Shown piece by piece: positions 25,992 through 35,142 of a stretch of DNA of 50,549 nt. Positions within the stretch are counted from its first letter, which is position 1. Every line of letters starts with the position of its first letter. Source of the DNA: Maribacter sp. GTDB lineage: Bacteria > Bacteroidota > Bacteroidia > Flavobacteriales > Flavobacteriaceae. The position numbers and the translations under genes were made by a program. Where the stretch lies: NCBI GenBank assembly GCA_022865355.1, contig JALHST010000041.1:1-50549 (forward strand), read 5' to 3'. The notes under the pieces were generated by a model. It saw nothing but the letters and a program-made list of their open reading frames with translations, ran no database searches and was not told the origin of the DNA.

Positions 25992-26489
25992 TTAAGTCTG
26001 TAATGTATCAAATAGTTCTTTTTCCTCCAAGCATAATGGCATTTCATTGATTAGGCGGCTTTTTTTTGGACCTTGCACGAACAAATAGGCGATAAGACAT
26101 ATGGCAATTACAAAATAAAGGGCAATATCGGTCGTGTAAAATGCATAGAGTGCAAGAAAGGACGGTACTTCAAGCAATGAATATTTAATGAGGGATGCCG
26201 TTCGATATTTTTTTAATTTACTGTCAAGGGATTCCGTCAATGCAATATGTCTTAATTGATTTCTAAATATAAGTTGGCTTCCGAAATATCCGAAAAGTGC
26301 CACTAGCGGAACGATAAAGAGAAATATATCCTTTACTTCCGACATCCCGACCCTAAATCCGGTACTGTCCCTATAAACGAAAATGGTGCTACCTAACAAG
26401 GCCACAACGAAGCACCAATGAACGATTTGCAATCTTTTTAGAAATGTTTTTGGTTCCAATTTTTCAAGTGTTAGGGGCCAAATCAACAC
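25992..26489 (-). CDS. Hypothetical four-helix membrane protein
   Basis: A 165-residue protein that I do not recognise as a named family. Hydrophobic segments are near residues 24-39, 54-73, 104-118 and 123-140, with short basic loops between, giving four predicted inner-membrane helices and a C-terminal acidic tail. Its layout resembles uncharacterised small Bacteroidota membrane proteins. It is immediately upstream of the GDSL hydrolase gene (gap 15 bases). About 108 bases separate it from the alpha/beta hydrolase gene further upstream. Confidence 0.75.
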   Translation of the reverse strand: MLIWPLTLEKLEPKTFLKRLQIVHWCFVVALLGSTIFVYRDSTGFRVGMSEVKDIFLFIVPLVALFGYFGSQLIFRNQLRHIALTESLDSKLKKYRTASLIKYSLLEVPSFLALYAFYTTDIALYFVIAICLIAYLFVQGPKKSRLINEMPLCLEEKELFDTLQT

Positions 26490-26597
26490 CCCATCATTTA
26501 GGGTATTAATGAGCTTGTTGACACCGCATCAAGGTTGATTAAGCAATACGATCCTTTTATGCAATCACGGTCTTTTAAAAAATTACTTCCTTACGAA

Positions 26598-27887
26598 TTA
26601 TTCGGCTACGGCATGTAAGAGTTCCATTCCGGTTGAAGATCTGGGTTTAAAGCCGGTCCAATCCTTTTCATTCGAATCTTCTTGAATATCCAGGTATTTG
26701 GCAAAATCCTTTTGCTTTAGATAAATTCCTAGAAAAGCGGTAACAAAATGCTGGTTGATGTTGTTGATCCGGCGTTGGTCCCAGGTAGCATCGGCATATC
26801 GGTAATATTCGTTTATATTCAGACCGGGAGCCAAGGCTTCTGCCGGAGGCGGATTGGGCGCTATATTGTGTCGTGCAACTTTATAGGTCAATAAATAGCG
26901 GTCGGCATTCACTGCAGCTGAATAGATTGCTTTAATGCCTTTCTCGTAACCCGAAATATCGTCTTGGCTTCCGGCAACGAAGAAAGTAGGTATTTTTAAA
27001 CCTTTTAACCCTTCAGCATCCCAAACCCCACGTTCCATGCCCCACGGGGCGAAGGCAACGACAGCCTTGATTCGGGAATCCGAGAGCTCTTTGAATTCTG
27101 GATTGCTGGCGGCGAGCGCAGCGATGGCAGTGCTACCGCCGGTCATGCCCCCAAAAAATTGTGTCAGGCCATCACTGTACCCCGCACCTGCTACGTTCAA
27201 GACGCCATAGCCGCCCATTGAGTAACCGACAATGGCCGTATTATCGACATCGACGAGTCCCGAGAGGAATCCGTTGCTGCCTTGCTTGCCAAAGGCGGCC
27301 ATCGCATTGATGATAAATCGTATGTCCTTGGACCGATTCAATAAGGTGCTGTAAAAAGCGTTGGCATCTTTAAAAGTAGAATCAGTATGATCGATAGCTA
27401 CTACCACATAACCTTTTGATGCTAAATTTTCGGTTAAATAGGTCATCAGATAGCGTGAGCCGACATAGCCATGTGAGACGACGACCAAAGGAAAACTGCC
27501 CTCGGAGGCGATAGGAACGGCGTCACGTAGCGCTCGACCTTCAAAAGTAAATGGGATTATGGGTCGTAGGGTGTCCCCGGCCGTACCCATAAATTCATTA
27601 TAGATGACCGATGCGTTCGTGTTTGATGGCAATACCGCCGGATACCAAATTTCAATGGTTAAAGGTCGGTCATACAAAGGATCCTTTCCCGCTTTTGAAT
27701 TTAGAATATCGATCTGATCCTTATTGACCAGGCTCAGTGTCCGCACTCCGACTGGGTAGTCCCCACGCGCCGCGAGTTCAGGAGCGTCGGGCAAGGGGTC
27801 ACCATACAAAAAATTTTGCGCAAGGAGAAGGGGAGTAGAACAAAATAAGAATACAATGCTAAAAAGAAGTTTAAAATTGTTTTTCAT
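26598..27887 (-). CDS. Secreted alpha/beta hydrolase, PAF-acetylhydrolase-like
   Basis: A 429-residue hydrolase with a signal peptide (hydrophobic core at about residues 7-22, then LLAQN). The nucleophile elbow is GYSMGG near residue 220, and an oxyanion region SHGYVGSRY precedes it. The order of motifs resembles the platelet-activating-factor acetylhydrolase isoform II and dienelactone hydrolase groups. A catalytic Asp is likely in FFVAGSQDDISG and the His in KVARHNIAP. Esters or lipids are probable substrates. It is transcribed alone or with the nitrilase gene 135 bases upstream. Confidence 0.85.
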   Translation of the reverse strand: MKNNFKLLFSIVFLFCSTPLLLAQNFLYGDPLPDAPELAARGDYPVGVRTLSLVNKDQIDILNSKAGKDPLYDRPLTIEIWYPAVLPSNTNASVIYNEFMGTAGDTLRPIIPFTFEGRALRDAVPIASEGSFPLVVVSHGYVGSRYLMTYLTENLASKGYVVVAIDHTDSTFKDANAFYSTLLNRSKDIRFIINAMAAFGKQGSNGFLSGLVDVDNTAIVGYSMGGYGVLNVAGAGYSDGLTQFFGGMTGGSTAIAALAASNPEFKELSDSRIKAVVAFAPWGMERGVWDAEGLKGLKIPTFFVAGSQDDISGYEKGIKAIYSAAVNADRYLLTYKVARHNIAPNPPPAEALAPGLNINEYYRYADATWDQRRINNINQHFVTAFLGIYLKQKDFAKYLDIQEDSNEKDWTGFKPRSSTGMELLHAVAE

Positions 27888-28022
27888 GGGTGGTTATTAG
27901 GTACGACTTAAAAATACATATTTTTATTTCAAGTGCATCGACGGCCTCTTCATGATTTATTCCTCTAATCGCGCCGATGGGTATCGCCGTATTCAGGTAC
28001 TGTAACTGCCTTCGGCTATATT

Positions 28023-28943
28023 TTATTCACTTTTAGTTTCCGGTTGCCCGGTCACTTTTAATTGAAAAATATCATTACGGGCATAATGTCCGATGACATC
28101 AAAATCTAATTTGCTTCTTTGAATGTCTTCTAGATCCAATTCGGCGACGAGCGCTCCGGCCGTATCGAAAAGCGGCCCGGCAAGTACCTTGCCCAAGGGC
28201 GAAACAATGATACTGCCGCCACGACAAAGATTTTCAGGTTCTGCTTGAACGTAGCTTTGATATTTGTTCGGATACATGCCCTTTGTAAAATATTGGTTAC
28301 AGCCTAGGACAAAACAGCGACCTTCAAGGGCAATATGTTGCATGGTAGCGGCCCATTGATCACGGGCATCGGCCGTTGGGGCCAGATAGATTTCGACACC
28401 TTTTTGATACATGGCCATGCGTGCCAAGGGCATATAATTCTCCCAACAGATCAAACCGCCCAATACACCGATCTTGGTTTTGAAGGAAACTAAGGATTCC
28501 CCAGCAGCTTCGGCCCAAACAAGCCGTTCGGTACCGGTCGGTTTGATCTTACGATGTATTCCCAACAGTCCTTTTGTCGGAGAAATATAAAGCATTGAAC
28601 AGTACAAGCTACCCCTAGGGGCTTGCTTTTCGGTCACCCCAATGACCAAGTACACCTTTTCTTTTTTCGCCAAGCGTTCTAAACGCGTTATATCGTCTCC
28701 GGGAATAACCACACTGTTGGCGGCGAATTCGGCAAAAAGTTGCCGGCCTTCCTCGCTACGGCTACCGATCTTTGCCCCAAAATCAAAGCCCCTTGGATAG
28801 CCAGGAACAAATGATTCTGGAAATACTAAAAGTTGACAACCTTGTTTTGCATAGGTTGCCGTCAGCGCCTCTAACTTTTTCAGCGTTTTTTCCTTGTTAA
28901 AGAATACAGGGGATTCCTGTATAACGGCAACTTTGACCTTCAT
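28023..28943 (-). CDS. Nitrilase (carbon-nitrogen hydrolase)
   Basis: A 306-residue cytoplasmic enzyme of the nitrilase superfamily, branch 1. The Glu-Lys-Cys triad is visible: glutamate in VFPESFVPGYP, lysine in HRKIKPTGTERLVW and the nucleophile in GGLICWENYMPLAR. CWEN with GYPRGF is characteristic of true nitrilases, which convert nitriles to carboxylates and ammonia, rather than of amidases. The natural nitrile is unknown. It starts 99 bases after the S10 peptidase gene in the same direction. Confidence 0.9.
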   Translation of the reverse strand: MKVKVAVIQESPVFFNKEKTLKKLEALTATYAKQGCQLLVFPESFVPGYPRGFDFGAKIGSRSEEGRQLFAEFAANSVVIPGDDITRLERLAKKEKVYLVIGVTEKQAPRGSLYCSMLYISPTKGLLGIHRKIKPTGTERLVWAEAAGESLVSFKTKIGVLGGLICWENYMPLARMAMYQKGVEIYLAPTADARDQWAATMQHIALEGRCFVLGCNQYFTKGMYPNKYQSYVQAEPENLCRGGSIIVSPLGKVLAGPLFDTAGALVAELDLEDIQRSKLDFDVIGHYARNDIFQLKVTGQPETKSE

Positions 28944-29042
28944 TATAAACAGTTTAGCGGTTCACTGACCGAATAGCTTCCTGATACGCGCCCGTTCGGA
29001 TCAAGTGATAGCGAATTTGCCGAAATGCCAGGCCGATTTGAA

Positions 29043-30587
29043 TCAATACTTCGCACTTTTCCCATCAGGTTGTGTGCGTTTGATAAACTCGCGGATATCG
29101 GTATTGGCCTGTTTGAGATCTTCATGGCGCAAGTACATCATGTGACCGGAACGATACCCTTTAAAAGCAAAACGATCGCGCATACGACCACTGGGATCGA
29201 TCTGCCACATTAAATATTTTGCATTAAAATACGTGGTAGCCCCGTCATAATAGCCCGATTGTACCATTACATTTAAATACGGATTCTGGGCCATGGCTTG
29301 GCGAAGATTTTCCCTGGTCTCTTCATCCGAATTGTCCCATGGATGCACCGAGCCGAACATATTGTATTTAATATCGGTTTTAAACTTGAGCTCTTCTTGC
29401 AGGTAATAATTGATCGCCGGGGTAAAACTGTGTAACCAGGAGGTAAGTTCTGCACTGTAATCGGGTTCCATTCCGGCCAATTGCCGATCGATACCCAAAT
29501 AACGACTATCTAATCTACCAATGGTATAGCCGCGGTCATTCAATAAATGTTTCCAGAAATAATCGGTTGGCACGATAAGGTTCTGATCCAAAATTTCCTT
29601 TTTGGTGAGACCCGAATAAAAGGCCATTTTTTCTGCCACCGCATTCCGTTCCGAATCGCTAATAAATCCACCCTTCGCCAAGGCGGGTATTAGGGTATTG
29701 ATGGTATACTCTTCGGACCCCGGTAAAATTTCCAACAGATCCTTTTGTTGCAGTTCTGCAGGTAGTGCTTTGTGATGCCAAGCAGCCGCCGTATAATAGG
29801 GTAGGTTGATTGCCTCGGCCACGGGTCCGCCGTTGCGAATGATTTTATAATCGGCAGGGGACACCAAAATAACCCCGTTCAAATACATCCACTGTTGGTT
29901 TTGCAAGGCCAATGAAAGGCCCATTACTCGGGGGCCACCATAACTTTCCCCAATGATATATTTGGGAGAGCGCCAGCGATTGTTTCGGGTGACAAAGGTG
30001 TTGAGCCATTCGGCCAAGTACTTTATATCGGCATTGATGCCAAAGAACTTTTTGCGATCTACTTCGTCCCCGGACTCGGGTATGGTGCGACTGTAGCCGG
30101 TATTGGCGGGATTAACGTACACAATGTCAGTAACATCCAAAACCGAAAAAGGATTTTCCTTGACGCCATAGGGTTGCATGGGATAACCTTCGTCATCTAT
30201 ATTCAAGATTCGCGGACCGGTATAGGCCAAGTGCATCCATACAGATCCCGATCCCGGGCCCCCGTTGAAGGAAATCAGTAAGGGTCGGGCCCCACGATCT
30301 TTGATATCGTTTCGCGTATAATAGGTATAATGCAATGAGGCAATGGGCTTTCCGGCCTCATCCCATACAGGTTGTGTACCTGTTTGCGCGGTGTATTGAA
30401 AGGTGGTACCGTTTACCGTGACACTGTGCTGCGTGGCCACAATCGTATCGATGGGAAGGTGCCGCTCATTGATATGGGAAGTCTTCATCGGGCCTGGGGC
30501 CTTATCTTCTTTCTTTTTTTGAGAATATACATTTGACGGGGAAAATTGTAGAAATACAATTGCAATAAAAAGTAAACATTGTTTCAT
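29043..30587 (-). CDS. Secreted S10 serine carboxypeptidase
   Basis: A 514-residue serine carboxypeptidase-like protein with an N-terminal signal peptide ending near residue 22 (NVYSQ). Family S10 motifs are clear: SFNGGPGSGSVW for substrate binding and the oxyanion hole, NPANTGYS, and the nucleophile serine near residue 214 in GESYGG. Asp is probably in YYDGATTY and His in RSGHMMYLR. The enzyme would trim C-terminal residues from peptides outside the membrane, working best at acidic pH in known relatives. S10 proteins are best known in eukaryotes but recur in Bacteroidota. The gene is divergent from the fasciclin gene across 237 bases. Confidence 0.92.
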   Translation of the reverse strand: MKQCLLFIAIVFLQFSPSNVYSQKKKEDKAPGPMKTSHINERHLPIDTIVATQHSVTVNGTTFQYTAQTGTQPVWDEAGKPIASLHYTYYTRNDIKDRGARPLLISFNGGPGSGSVWMHLAYTGPRILNIDDEGYPMQPYGVKENPFSVLDVTDIVYVNPANTGYSRTIPESGDEVDRKKFFGINADIKYLAEWLNTFVTRNNRWRSPKYIIGESYGGPRVMGLSLALQNQQWMYLNGVILVSPADYKIIRNGGPVAEAINLPYYTAAAWHHKALPAELQQKDLLEILPGSEEYTINTLIPALAKGGFISDSERNAVAEKMAFYSGLTKKEILDQNLIVPTDYFWKHLLNDRGYTIGRLDSRYLGIDRQLAGMEPDYSAELTSWLHSFTPAINYYLQEELKFKTDIKYNMFGSVHPWDNSDEETRENLRQAMAQNPYLNVMVQSGYYDGATTYFNAKYLMWQIDPSGRMRDRFAFKGYRSGHMMYLRHEDLKQANTDIREFIKRTQPDGKSAKY

Positions 30588-30824
30588 AGGATGTTGTTTT
30601 AGTCAATTTTTTAAAAATAGGGAATTTGACGGGATCATAGTATTATAAGTGTGGTTTTTTAATTGAATTTGAAAGAACCAAATCTAGTAGGGCAAAAGGC
30701 CAAAACTGATGAACCAGGAAAAGAAATTATTTTGTTTAATAAAAAATATAAAACTTTAAACAAAAATTAAGAAAATTTCATTTCCATTCGTTTACTTTTA
30801 ACCTGAATTTAAAAAAAAACAACT

Positions 30825-31409
30825 ATGAAAATGTTCAAAACGATTACCACGATGTCCTGTGCCGCCCTCTTGATGATGGGCTGTGGGGAATCAAAAAAAG
30901 AAATGCAAAACGCGAATGAAACTGCCTTGATCACAGTAGACCAGAGCGCCACTGCTATTGCCGAAACCCCGACCATTGTTGGTGTAGCAGCAGGAAATGA
31001 CAATTTCTCAACATTGGTGGCTGCGGTTAAAGCGGCGGATCTGGTTGAAACATTGAACGGCAAGGGTCCGTTTACCGTTTTTGCTCCAACCAATGATGCC
31101 TTCGCCAAATTACCCGATGGTACGGTGGCTACTTTGTTAGAGCCAAATAACAAGTCCGCTTTAAGTGGTATCTTGACGTATCATGTGGTGGCAGGTTCTT
31201 TTAACGCTGCGGCCGTGGTAGATGCTATCAAAGCCAATAACGGGGTTTTTGAGGTTACCACTGTGAATGGTGGAAAAATAAAACTAAGCCTGGTAAACGG
31301 AAAGGTTACCCTTACGGATGCCAAAGGTGGAATGGCCACGGTTATCATGGCCGACGTACCAGCGTCAAACGGAATCATTCATGCCATCGATACGGTGGTT
31401 ATGCCGTAA
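30825..31409 (+). CDS. Fasciclin-domain lipoprotein
   Basis: A 194-residue lipoprotein (lipobox LMMGC) holding one fasciclin (FAS1) domain at about residues 62-194. FAS1 motifs H1 (GPFTVFAPTNDAF), YHVV and H2 (GIIHAIDTVVMP) are all present. Bacterial FAS1 proteins mediate adhesion or matrix contacts; this one is anchored to the envelope. The first 60 residues are low in complexity and likely a linker. It is a single-gene unit, followed by a hairpin terminator. Confidence 0.92.
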   Translation: MKMFKTITTMSCAALLMMGCGESKKEMQNANETALITVDQSATAIAETPTIVGVAAGNDNFSTLVAAVKAADLVETLNGKGPFTVFAPTNDAFAKLPDGTVATLLEPNNKSALSGILTYHVVAGSFNAAAVVDAIKANNGVFEVTTVNGGKIKLSLVNGKVTLTDAKGGMATVIMADVPASNGIIHAIDTVVMP

Positions 31410-31432
31410 ATAGTAAATAGTTTCATTTTAAG

Positions 31433-31460
31433 AAACCACTGCTCCTCAAGCAGTGGTTTT
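31433..31460 (+). terminator. Terminator after the fasciclin gene
   Basis: An 11-base stem AAACCACTGCT / AGCAGTGGTTT with loop CCTCA, ending in TTTT, lies 24 bases past the stop codon. Confidence 0.7.
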
Positions 31461-31486
31461 CTATTTAATGGTAGGTAGGGAACTAT

Positions 31487-31636
31487 CTATGGGTTAACGT
31501 GAGGTTTTGGGTTTAGCATTTTTAGGACCTCGATATGCTCCGTTTCGAATGTGTCATTATCTTCGTATTTTAGAGCATCGTATTTCAGGATCATGCCTAT
31601 ACAATGGGATGTACAAATCAGGGGAAATCCGATCAT
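31487..31636 (-). CDS. Possible small membrane-type protein or gene remnant (49 aa)
   Basis: A leftward frame encodes 49 residues from ATG at 31636 to TAG at 31487: a hydrophobic start (MIGFPLICTSHCIGMILKYD) and an acidic tail ending LNPKPHVNP. The same frame stays open a further 17 codons upstream, to a stop at 31688, without another ATG. The composition looks protein-like, but I know no family and found no promoter. It could be the 3' end of a decayed gene or a chance frame in a 280-base gap. Confidence 0.25.
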   Translation of the reverse strand: MIGFPLICTSHCIGMILKYDALKYEDNDTFETEHIEVLKMLNPKPHVNP

Positions 31637-31689
31637 AAAACTTTGGTATAAACTAAAAGCTGTTAATGGAAGTAAATTAACGGAAAGTC

Positions 31690-32823
31690 ATGAAAAAAAT
31701 AAATCGAAGGACCTTTAATACGAAACTGGGCCAGGGCTTGGCCGGTTCCGTATTGTTAACCGCAATGCCCTTTGCCTGTGGAATGTCGAATGCCAATAAA
31801 AAGCTGGGAATAGCCTTGGTCGGTCTGGGAGGTTACAGTAGCGGACAATTGGCTCCCGCGCTTATGCAAACGGAATATTGCCGCCTCGCCGGGATTGTTA
31901 CAGGGACGCCGGAAAAAGAAAAAATTTGGATGGATCGGTATGCTATTCCCCGAGCGAATGTCTACAAGTATGAAAATTTTGACGAAATCGCCAAAAACAA
32001 AGATATTGATATCGTTTATGTCGTGCTTCCCAATAGCATGCACGCAGAATTCTGTATTCGTGCCGCCCAAGCGGGGAAACATGTTATTTGCGAAAAACCG
32101 ATGGCCATCAGTGTGAAAGAATGCGATGCCATTATAGCGGCCTGCAAAAAAGCAGGGGTACGATTAAGCGTTGGTTACCGAATGCAATCAGACCCCTATA
32201 CCAATGAGATCAAACGATTGGTCAGGGAACAACCATTTGGAGCAGTGTATTATGTTTCCTCAGACGCCGCCTATATTTCAAGCGGCAATCCCGATCAGTG
32301 GCGGCTGAACCATTCACTTTCAGGTGGTGGAGCCCTTATGAACATGGGGGTTTACGCCATTCAGAGTAATATATACGGCACGGGACAAAATCCGATTTCA
32401 GTGTCGGCCCAGGAATTCAGTACACGGCCTGAATATTTCAAGGATACCGATGAAACCATTACCGCACAAATGGAATTTCCCATTGGGGCTATCGGAAATT
32501 TGTTCACCTCCCACAATGCGAATGCCAATCGTCTTTTTGTTTCGTTTGAAAGGGGTTGGGCAGAATTAAACCCTTGCAATACCTATGGTCCCTTAGCAGG
32601 GCGCACCTCGGAAGGGAAGGAAATAAGATATCCCCATCAAAGCCAACAAAAGCTGCAAATGGATGATTTTGCAAAACATATACTGTTAGGAACCCCCAAT
32701 TTTGCGCCTGGGGAAATGGGCAAACGCGATATGATCATCGTGGAGGCGATCTACCAAAGTATCAGGGAAGGTGGGAAACGAATTGCCTTGAATTTGGGAG
32801 AAATGGGAATCGTCAAGGTCTGA
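31690..32823 (+). CDS. Exported Gfo/Idh/MocA-family oxidoreductase
   Basis: A 377-residue NAD(P)-dependent dehydrogenase of the Gfo/Idh/MocA family. The N-terminus (NRRTFNTKLGQGLAGSVLL) resembles a twin-arginine signal, implying export in folded form with cofactor as for glucose-fructose oxidoreductase. After it come a Rossmann motif ALVGLGGYS, the conserved EKP loop in VICEKPMAI, and a C-terminal beta-sheet domain (about 170-370). Sugars or sugar derivatives are typical substrates. It appears monocistronic, ending 86 bases before the convergent TIGR02757 gene. Confidence 0.88.
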   Translation: MKKINRRTFNTKLGQGLAGSVLLTAMPFACGMSNANKKLGIALVGLGGYSSGQLAPALMQTEYCRLAGIVTGTPEKEKIWMDRYAIPRANVYKYENFDEIAKNKDIDIVYVVLPNSMHAEFCIRAAQAGKHVICEKPMAISVKECDAIIAACKKAGVRLSVGYRMQSDPYTNEIKRLVREQPFGAVYYVSSDAAYISSGNPDQWRLNHSLSGGGALMNMGVYAIQSNIYGTGQNPISVSAQEFSTRPEYFKDTDETITAQMEFPIGAIGNLFTSHNANANRLFVSFERGWAELNPCNTYGPLAGRTSEGKEIRYPHQSQQKLQMDDFAKHILLGTPNFAPGEMGKRDMIIVEAIYQSIREGGKRIALNLGEMGIVKV

Positions 32824-32908
32824 AGAGAAACTTTGAGGAGGCTAACCCAGGCACTTGTTTAAATTCGAAAACGATGCAAAAAACATGAATTGCAATTAAC
32901 CGGTGCCA

Positions 32909-33673
32909 TTAAAATTTTTCAAAGGCCCCCAACCCAAACAAGGCAAAATCATACTTGACCGGGTCTATGGGATCCAATTGCTGCAACTTTTTATCCAATT
33001 CAAGGACCGCCTTGGCATCATTTTGTTTACGTTTCAGAAGACGTAATTTGCGCGCGACATTACCGGTGTGTACATCCAAAGGACAAGAAAGTTGCGCCGG
33101 TGATAACCTTTTCCAAAGTCCGAAATCTACTCCGGTCGCATTCTCCCTGACCATCCATCGTAGGAACATATTGATGCGCTTGGCCGCAGAACCTTTTAAA
33201 GGATCGCTTACGTGTTTAGTGGTCCTTTTTAGATGGGGAAGTTCAAAAAAGATCGATTTAAAATCGGATATGGCCTCCTGAACAGATTTGGCCTGCGCGC
33301 CATTTCCGAAAACCGACTCCAATCCCCCGTGTTTTTTATATATGTTGTTCAGACTCGTTAAAAAGTAGATCAGGTCATCCCCATTAAAGGTTCTATGGAC
33401 AAACTGGGAAAGCGGTCCAAGGTCCTCTTTTTGATGGTTCAAGACAAAATCATAAGGGGCATTATCCATCAGTTGCATCATATAAGCCGCATTGTTGATA
33501 ATGCTTTTCCGATTTCCCCAAGCAATAGTGGCTGTTAAAAAACCACTGATTTCGATATCTTCCTTATTCGAAAATTGGTGTGGTATTTGAATTGGGTCAC
33601 TTGCCAAAAACGTCGGACGATTATATTGCTCTACTTTGGCATTTAAAAAATCCCGTAACTCCTTGTGCGTCAT
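32909..33673 (-). CDS. TIGR02757 / DUF2400 family protein
   Basis: A 254-residue protein of unknown function matching the TIGR02757 family, with conserved features ATIAWGNRKSII near residue 45, RRTF-like VHRTFNGDDL, and RMNMFLRWMVR-type helix followed by CPLDVHTGNVAR. The last segment resembles the helix-hairpin-helix region of DNA glycosylases, so a nucleic acid role has been suspected. It is third in an operon with the CPBP and ABC genes; its ATG overlaps the CPBP stop by 4 bases. Confidence 0.85.
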   Translation of the reverse strand: MTHKELRDFLNAKVEQYNRPTFLASDPIQIPHQFSNKEDIEISGFLTATIAWGNRKSIINNAAYMMQLMDNAPYDFVLNHQKEDLGPLSQFVHRTFNGDDLIYFLTSLNNIYKKHGGLESVFGNGAQAKSVQEAISDFKSIFFELPHLKRTTKHVSDPLKGSAAKRINMFLRWMVRENATGVDFGLWKRLSPAQLSCPLDVHTGNVARKLRLLKRKQNDAKAVLELDKKLQQLDPIDPVKYDFALFGLGAFEKF

Positions 33674-34227
33674 TCAAATGGTATGTTAAGCAATCGTAAG
33701 AGCAATACAGGCCCTATAAGCACCAAATTATAGGCAGCGTGCAAAGACATCGACCACACGAGTCCGAATCGCACCCGAATATACCCAAGAAAAACACCAA
33801 CACTCAATTGTGGCGAAACCAATAAAGGTGAAAAGAACAGGGTCGTTTTTGTAATGTCAAAATTGCTCAGGTGGTAAAAGCCGAAACTTAGGGTCAAGGC
33901 GTAAAAAATATACTTAAAGGCCCTAGTATGTTTAAAAAAAAACATGGGCCCCCTAAAAATTAGCTCCTCGATAATGGGGGCGACAAAAACGGCCAATGCA
34001 AAGAAACCCAGCATCGAAAATTTTTCGAAAAGCTCATCTATGGCATGCGTTCCAAAATTCAATCGAAATGCCAATTCGAAGATACCGATTGACATTCCTA
34101 GGGTTAGGCTAAACAGAATGGAAATCCCCAACAACTTGCCGAAAATAAGAAAGCGATGATCAAAATTCGTGTTTTCATCCTCTTCGTACTTTGGATATTT
34201 TAAAAATGTCCAGACCGTTTGCAACAT
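33670..34227 (-). CDS. CPBP-family intramembrane metalloprotease
   Basis: A 185-residue membrane protein of the CPBP (CAAX protease/bacteriocin-processing, Abi) family. The paired glutamates and arginine of the active site are in IIEELIFRG; the two further histidine motifs are FYHLSN and SLHAAYN. Six or so helices are predicted. Known relatives cleave prenylated proteins or signal peptides, or act in self-immunity; the substrate here is unknown. The gene sits one base after the ABC ATPase stop and overlaps the next gene by 4 bases, a tightly coupled operon. Confidence 0.88.
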   Translation of the reverse strand: MLQTVWTFLKYPKYEEDENTNFDHRFLIFGKLLGISILFSLTLGMSIGIFELAFRLNFGTHAIDELFEKFSMLGFFALAVFVAPIIEELIFRGPMFFFKHTRAFKYIFYALTLSFGFYHLSNFDITKTTLFFSPLLVSPQLSVGVFLGYIRVRFGLVWSMSLHAAYNLVLIGPVLLLRLLNIPFE

Positions 34228-34228
34228 G

Positions 34229-34891
34229 TCATTGGGTTATTAAGCCATCTACCATGGTTAATTTTCTGTCCGCCATGTCTGCTAGTTCCTCATTGTGTGT
34301 AACGATGACAAAAGTTTGCCCATATTTGTCCCGAAGTTCAAAAAATAATCTATGCAGGTTATCCGCGCTCTCTGAATCTAAATTTCCACTAGGTTCATCG
34401 GCGTAAATGATCGAGGGATTATTTACCAACGCCCTGGCAACTGCCACCCTTTGCTGCTCCCCACCCGATAATTCAGTCGGTCTATGGTCGTACCGCTTCG
34501 CCAGTCCCAAAAAATCAAGCAATTCCTTCGCTTTTTTTTCAGCCACGTCGCGCGGAGTCCTTTTTATAAAAGCCGGAATACAAACGTTTTCTAGGGCCGT
34601 AAATTCTGGTAATAATTGATGGAACTGGAAAATAAATCCGATGTGTTCATTTCTAAATTTTGCGAGTTCTTTTTCCGAAAGCCCATTGAGTTCCTTACCG
34701 TTGATAATCAAACGGCTGTCAGCCTTATTCGATTGCGAATCCAACGTTCCGAGAATTTGTAATAAGGTGGTCTTTCCCGCCCCGGAAGGCCCTACTATCG
34801 AAACTATTTCCCCTTTTTGGATATGGAGGGCAACGCCTTTTAATACCTGTAGCTTACCATAAAATTTTTGAATATTGCTGGCTATTATCAT
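34229..34891 (-). CDS. ABC transporter ATP-binding protein, LolD-like
   Basis: A 220-residue ATPase of the LolD/MacB/FtsE subgroup. Walker A is [11 protein letters not shown], the Q-loop region is [18 protein letters not shown], the signature is [10 protein letters not shown] and Walker B is IIYADEP with the SGNLD D-loop. It probably powers lipoprotein release from the inner membrane or a related export process. No matching LolC/E permease lies in the window; the next two genes encode a CPBP protease and TIGR02757. It is first in this three-gene operon and is preceded by a well-formed promoter. Confidence 0.92.
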   Translation of the reverse strand: MIIASNIQKFYGKLQVLKGVALHIQKGEIVSIVGPSGAGKTTLLQILGTLDSQSNKADSRLIINGKELNGLSEKELAKFRNEHIGFIFQFHQLLPEFTALENVCIPAFIKRTPRDVAEKKAKELLDFLGLAKRYDHRPTELSGGEQQRVAVARALVNNPSIIYADEPSGNLDSESADNLHRLFFELRDKYGQTFVIVTHNEELADMADRKLTMVDGLITQ

Positions 34892-34912
34892 CTAATTGCA
34901 CTTAGTGGGTAG

Positions 34913-34943
34913 CAAAGGTAACATTAACCCTTACAATACAAAA
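34913..34943 (-). promoter_or_regulatory. Promoter of the ABC-CPBP-TIGR02757 operon
   Basis: Read leftward: TTTTG at 34943-34939, an 18-base spacer, then TACCTTTG at 34920-34913, an excellent Bacteroidota match. The start site should be near 34906, about 15 bases before the ATG at 34891. Confidence 0.7.
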
Positions 34944-34950
34944 GTATGCT

Positions 34951-34973
34951 TAATGTGTATTATTTTCACATTA
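34951..34973. repeat. Inverted repeat upstream of the ABC operon promoter
   Basis: TAATGTG (34951-34957), a 9-base gap, then CACATTA (34967-34973). It lies 8 bases upstream of the -33 element of the leftward promoter and about 180 bases from the folE start, so it could be an operator for either gene. It is AT-rich and short, so chance is possible. Confidence 0.3.
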
Positions 34974-35142
34974 CTAAAGATCTGTTAGCTTTTAAGTAAG
35001 CGAACGACTGTTTGGGAAGATACCAATTTCTTTGATGAAAAGAGATACTAATGCTTTCATTTCAAATAGGGTAAACCAAAAATAATTGCGTTATTTATCA
35101 AATAGAATACAGAAACAAAAAGACTAATTTGAACTTACCCAT

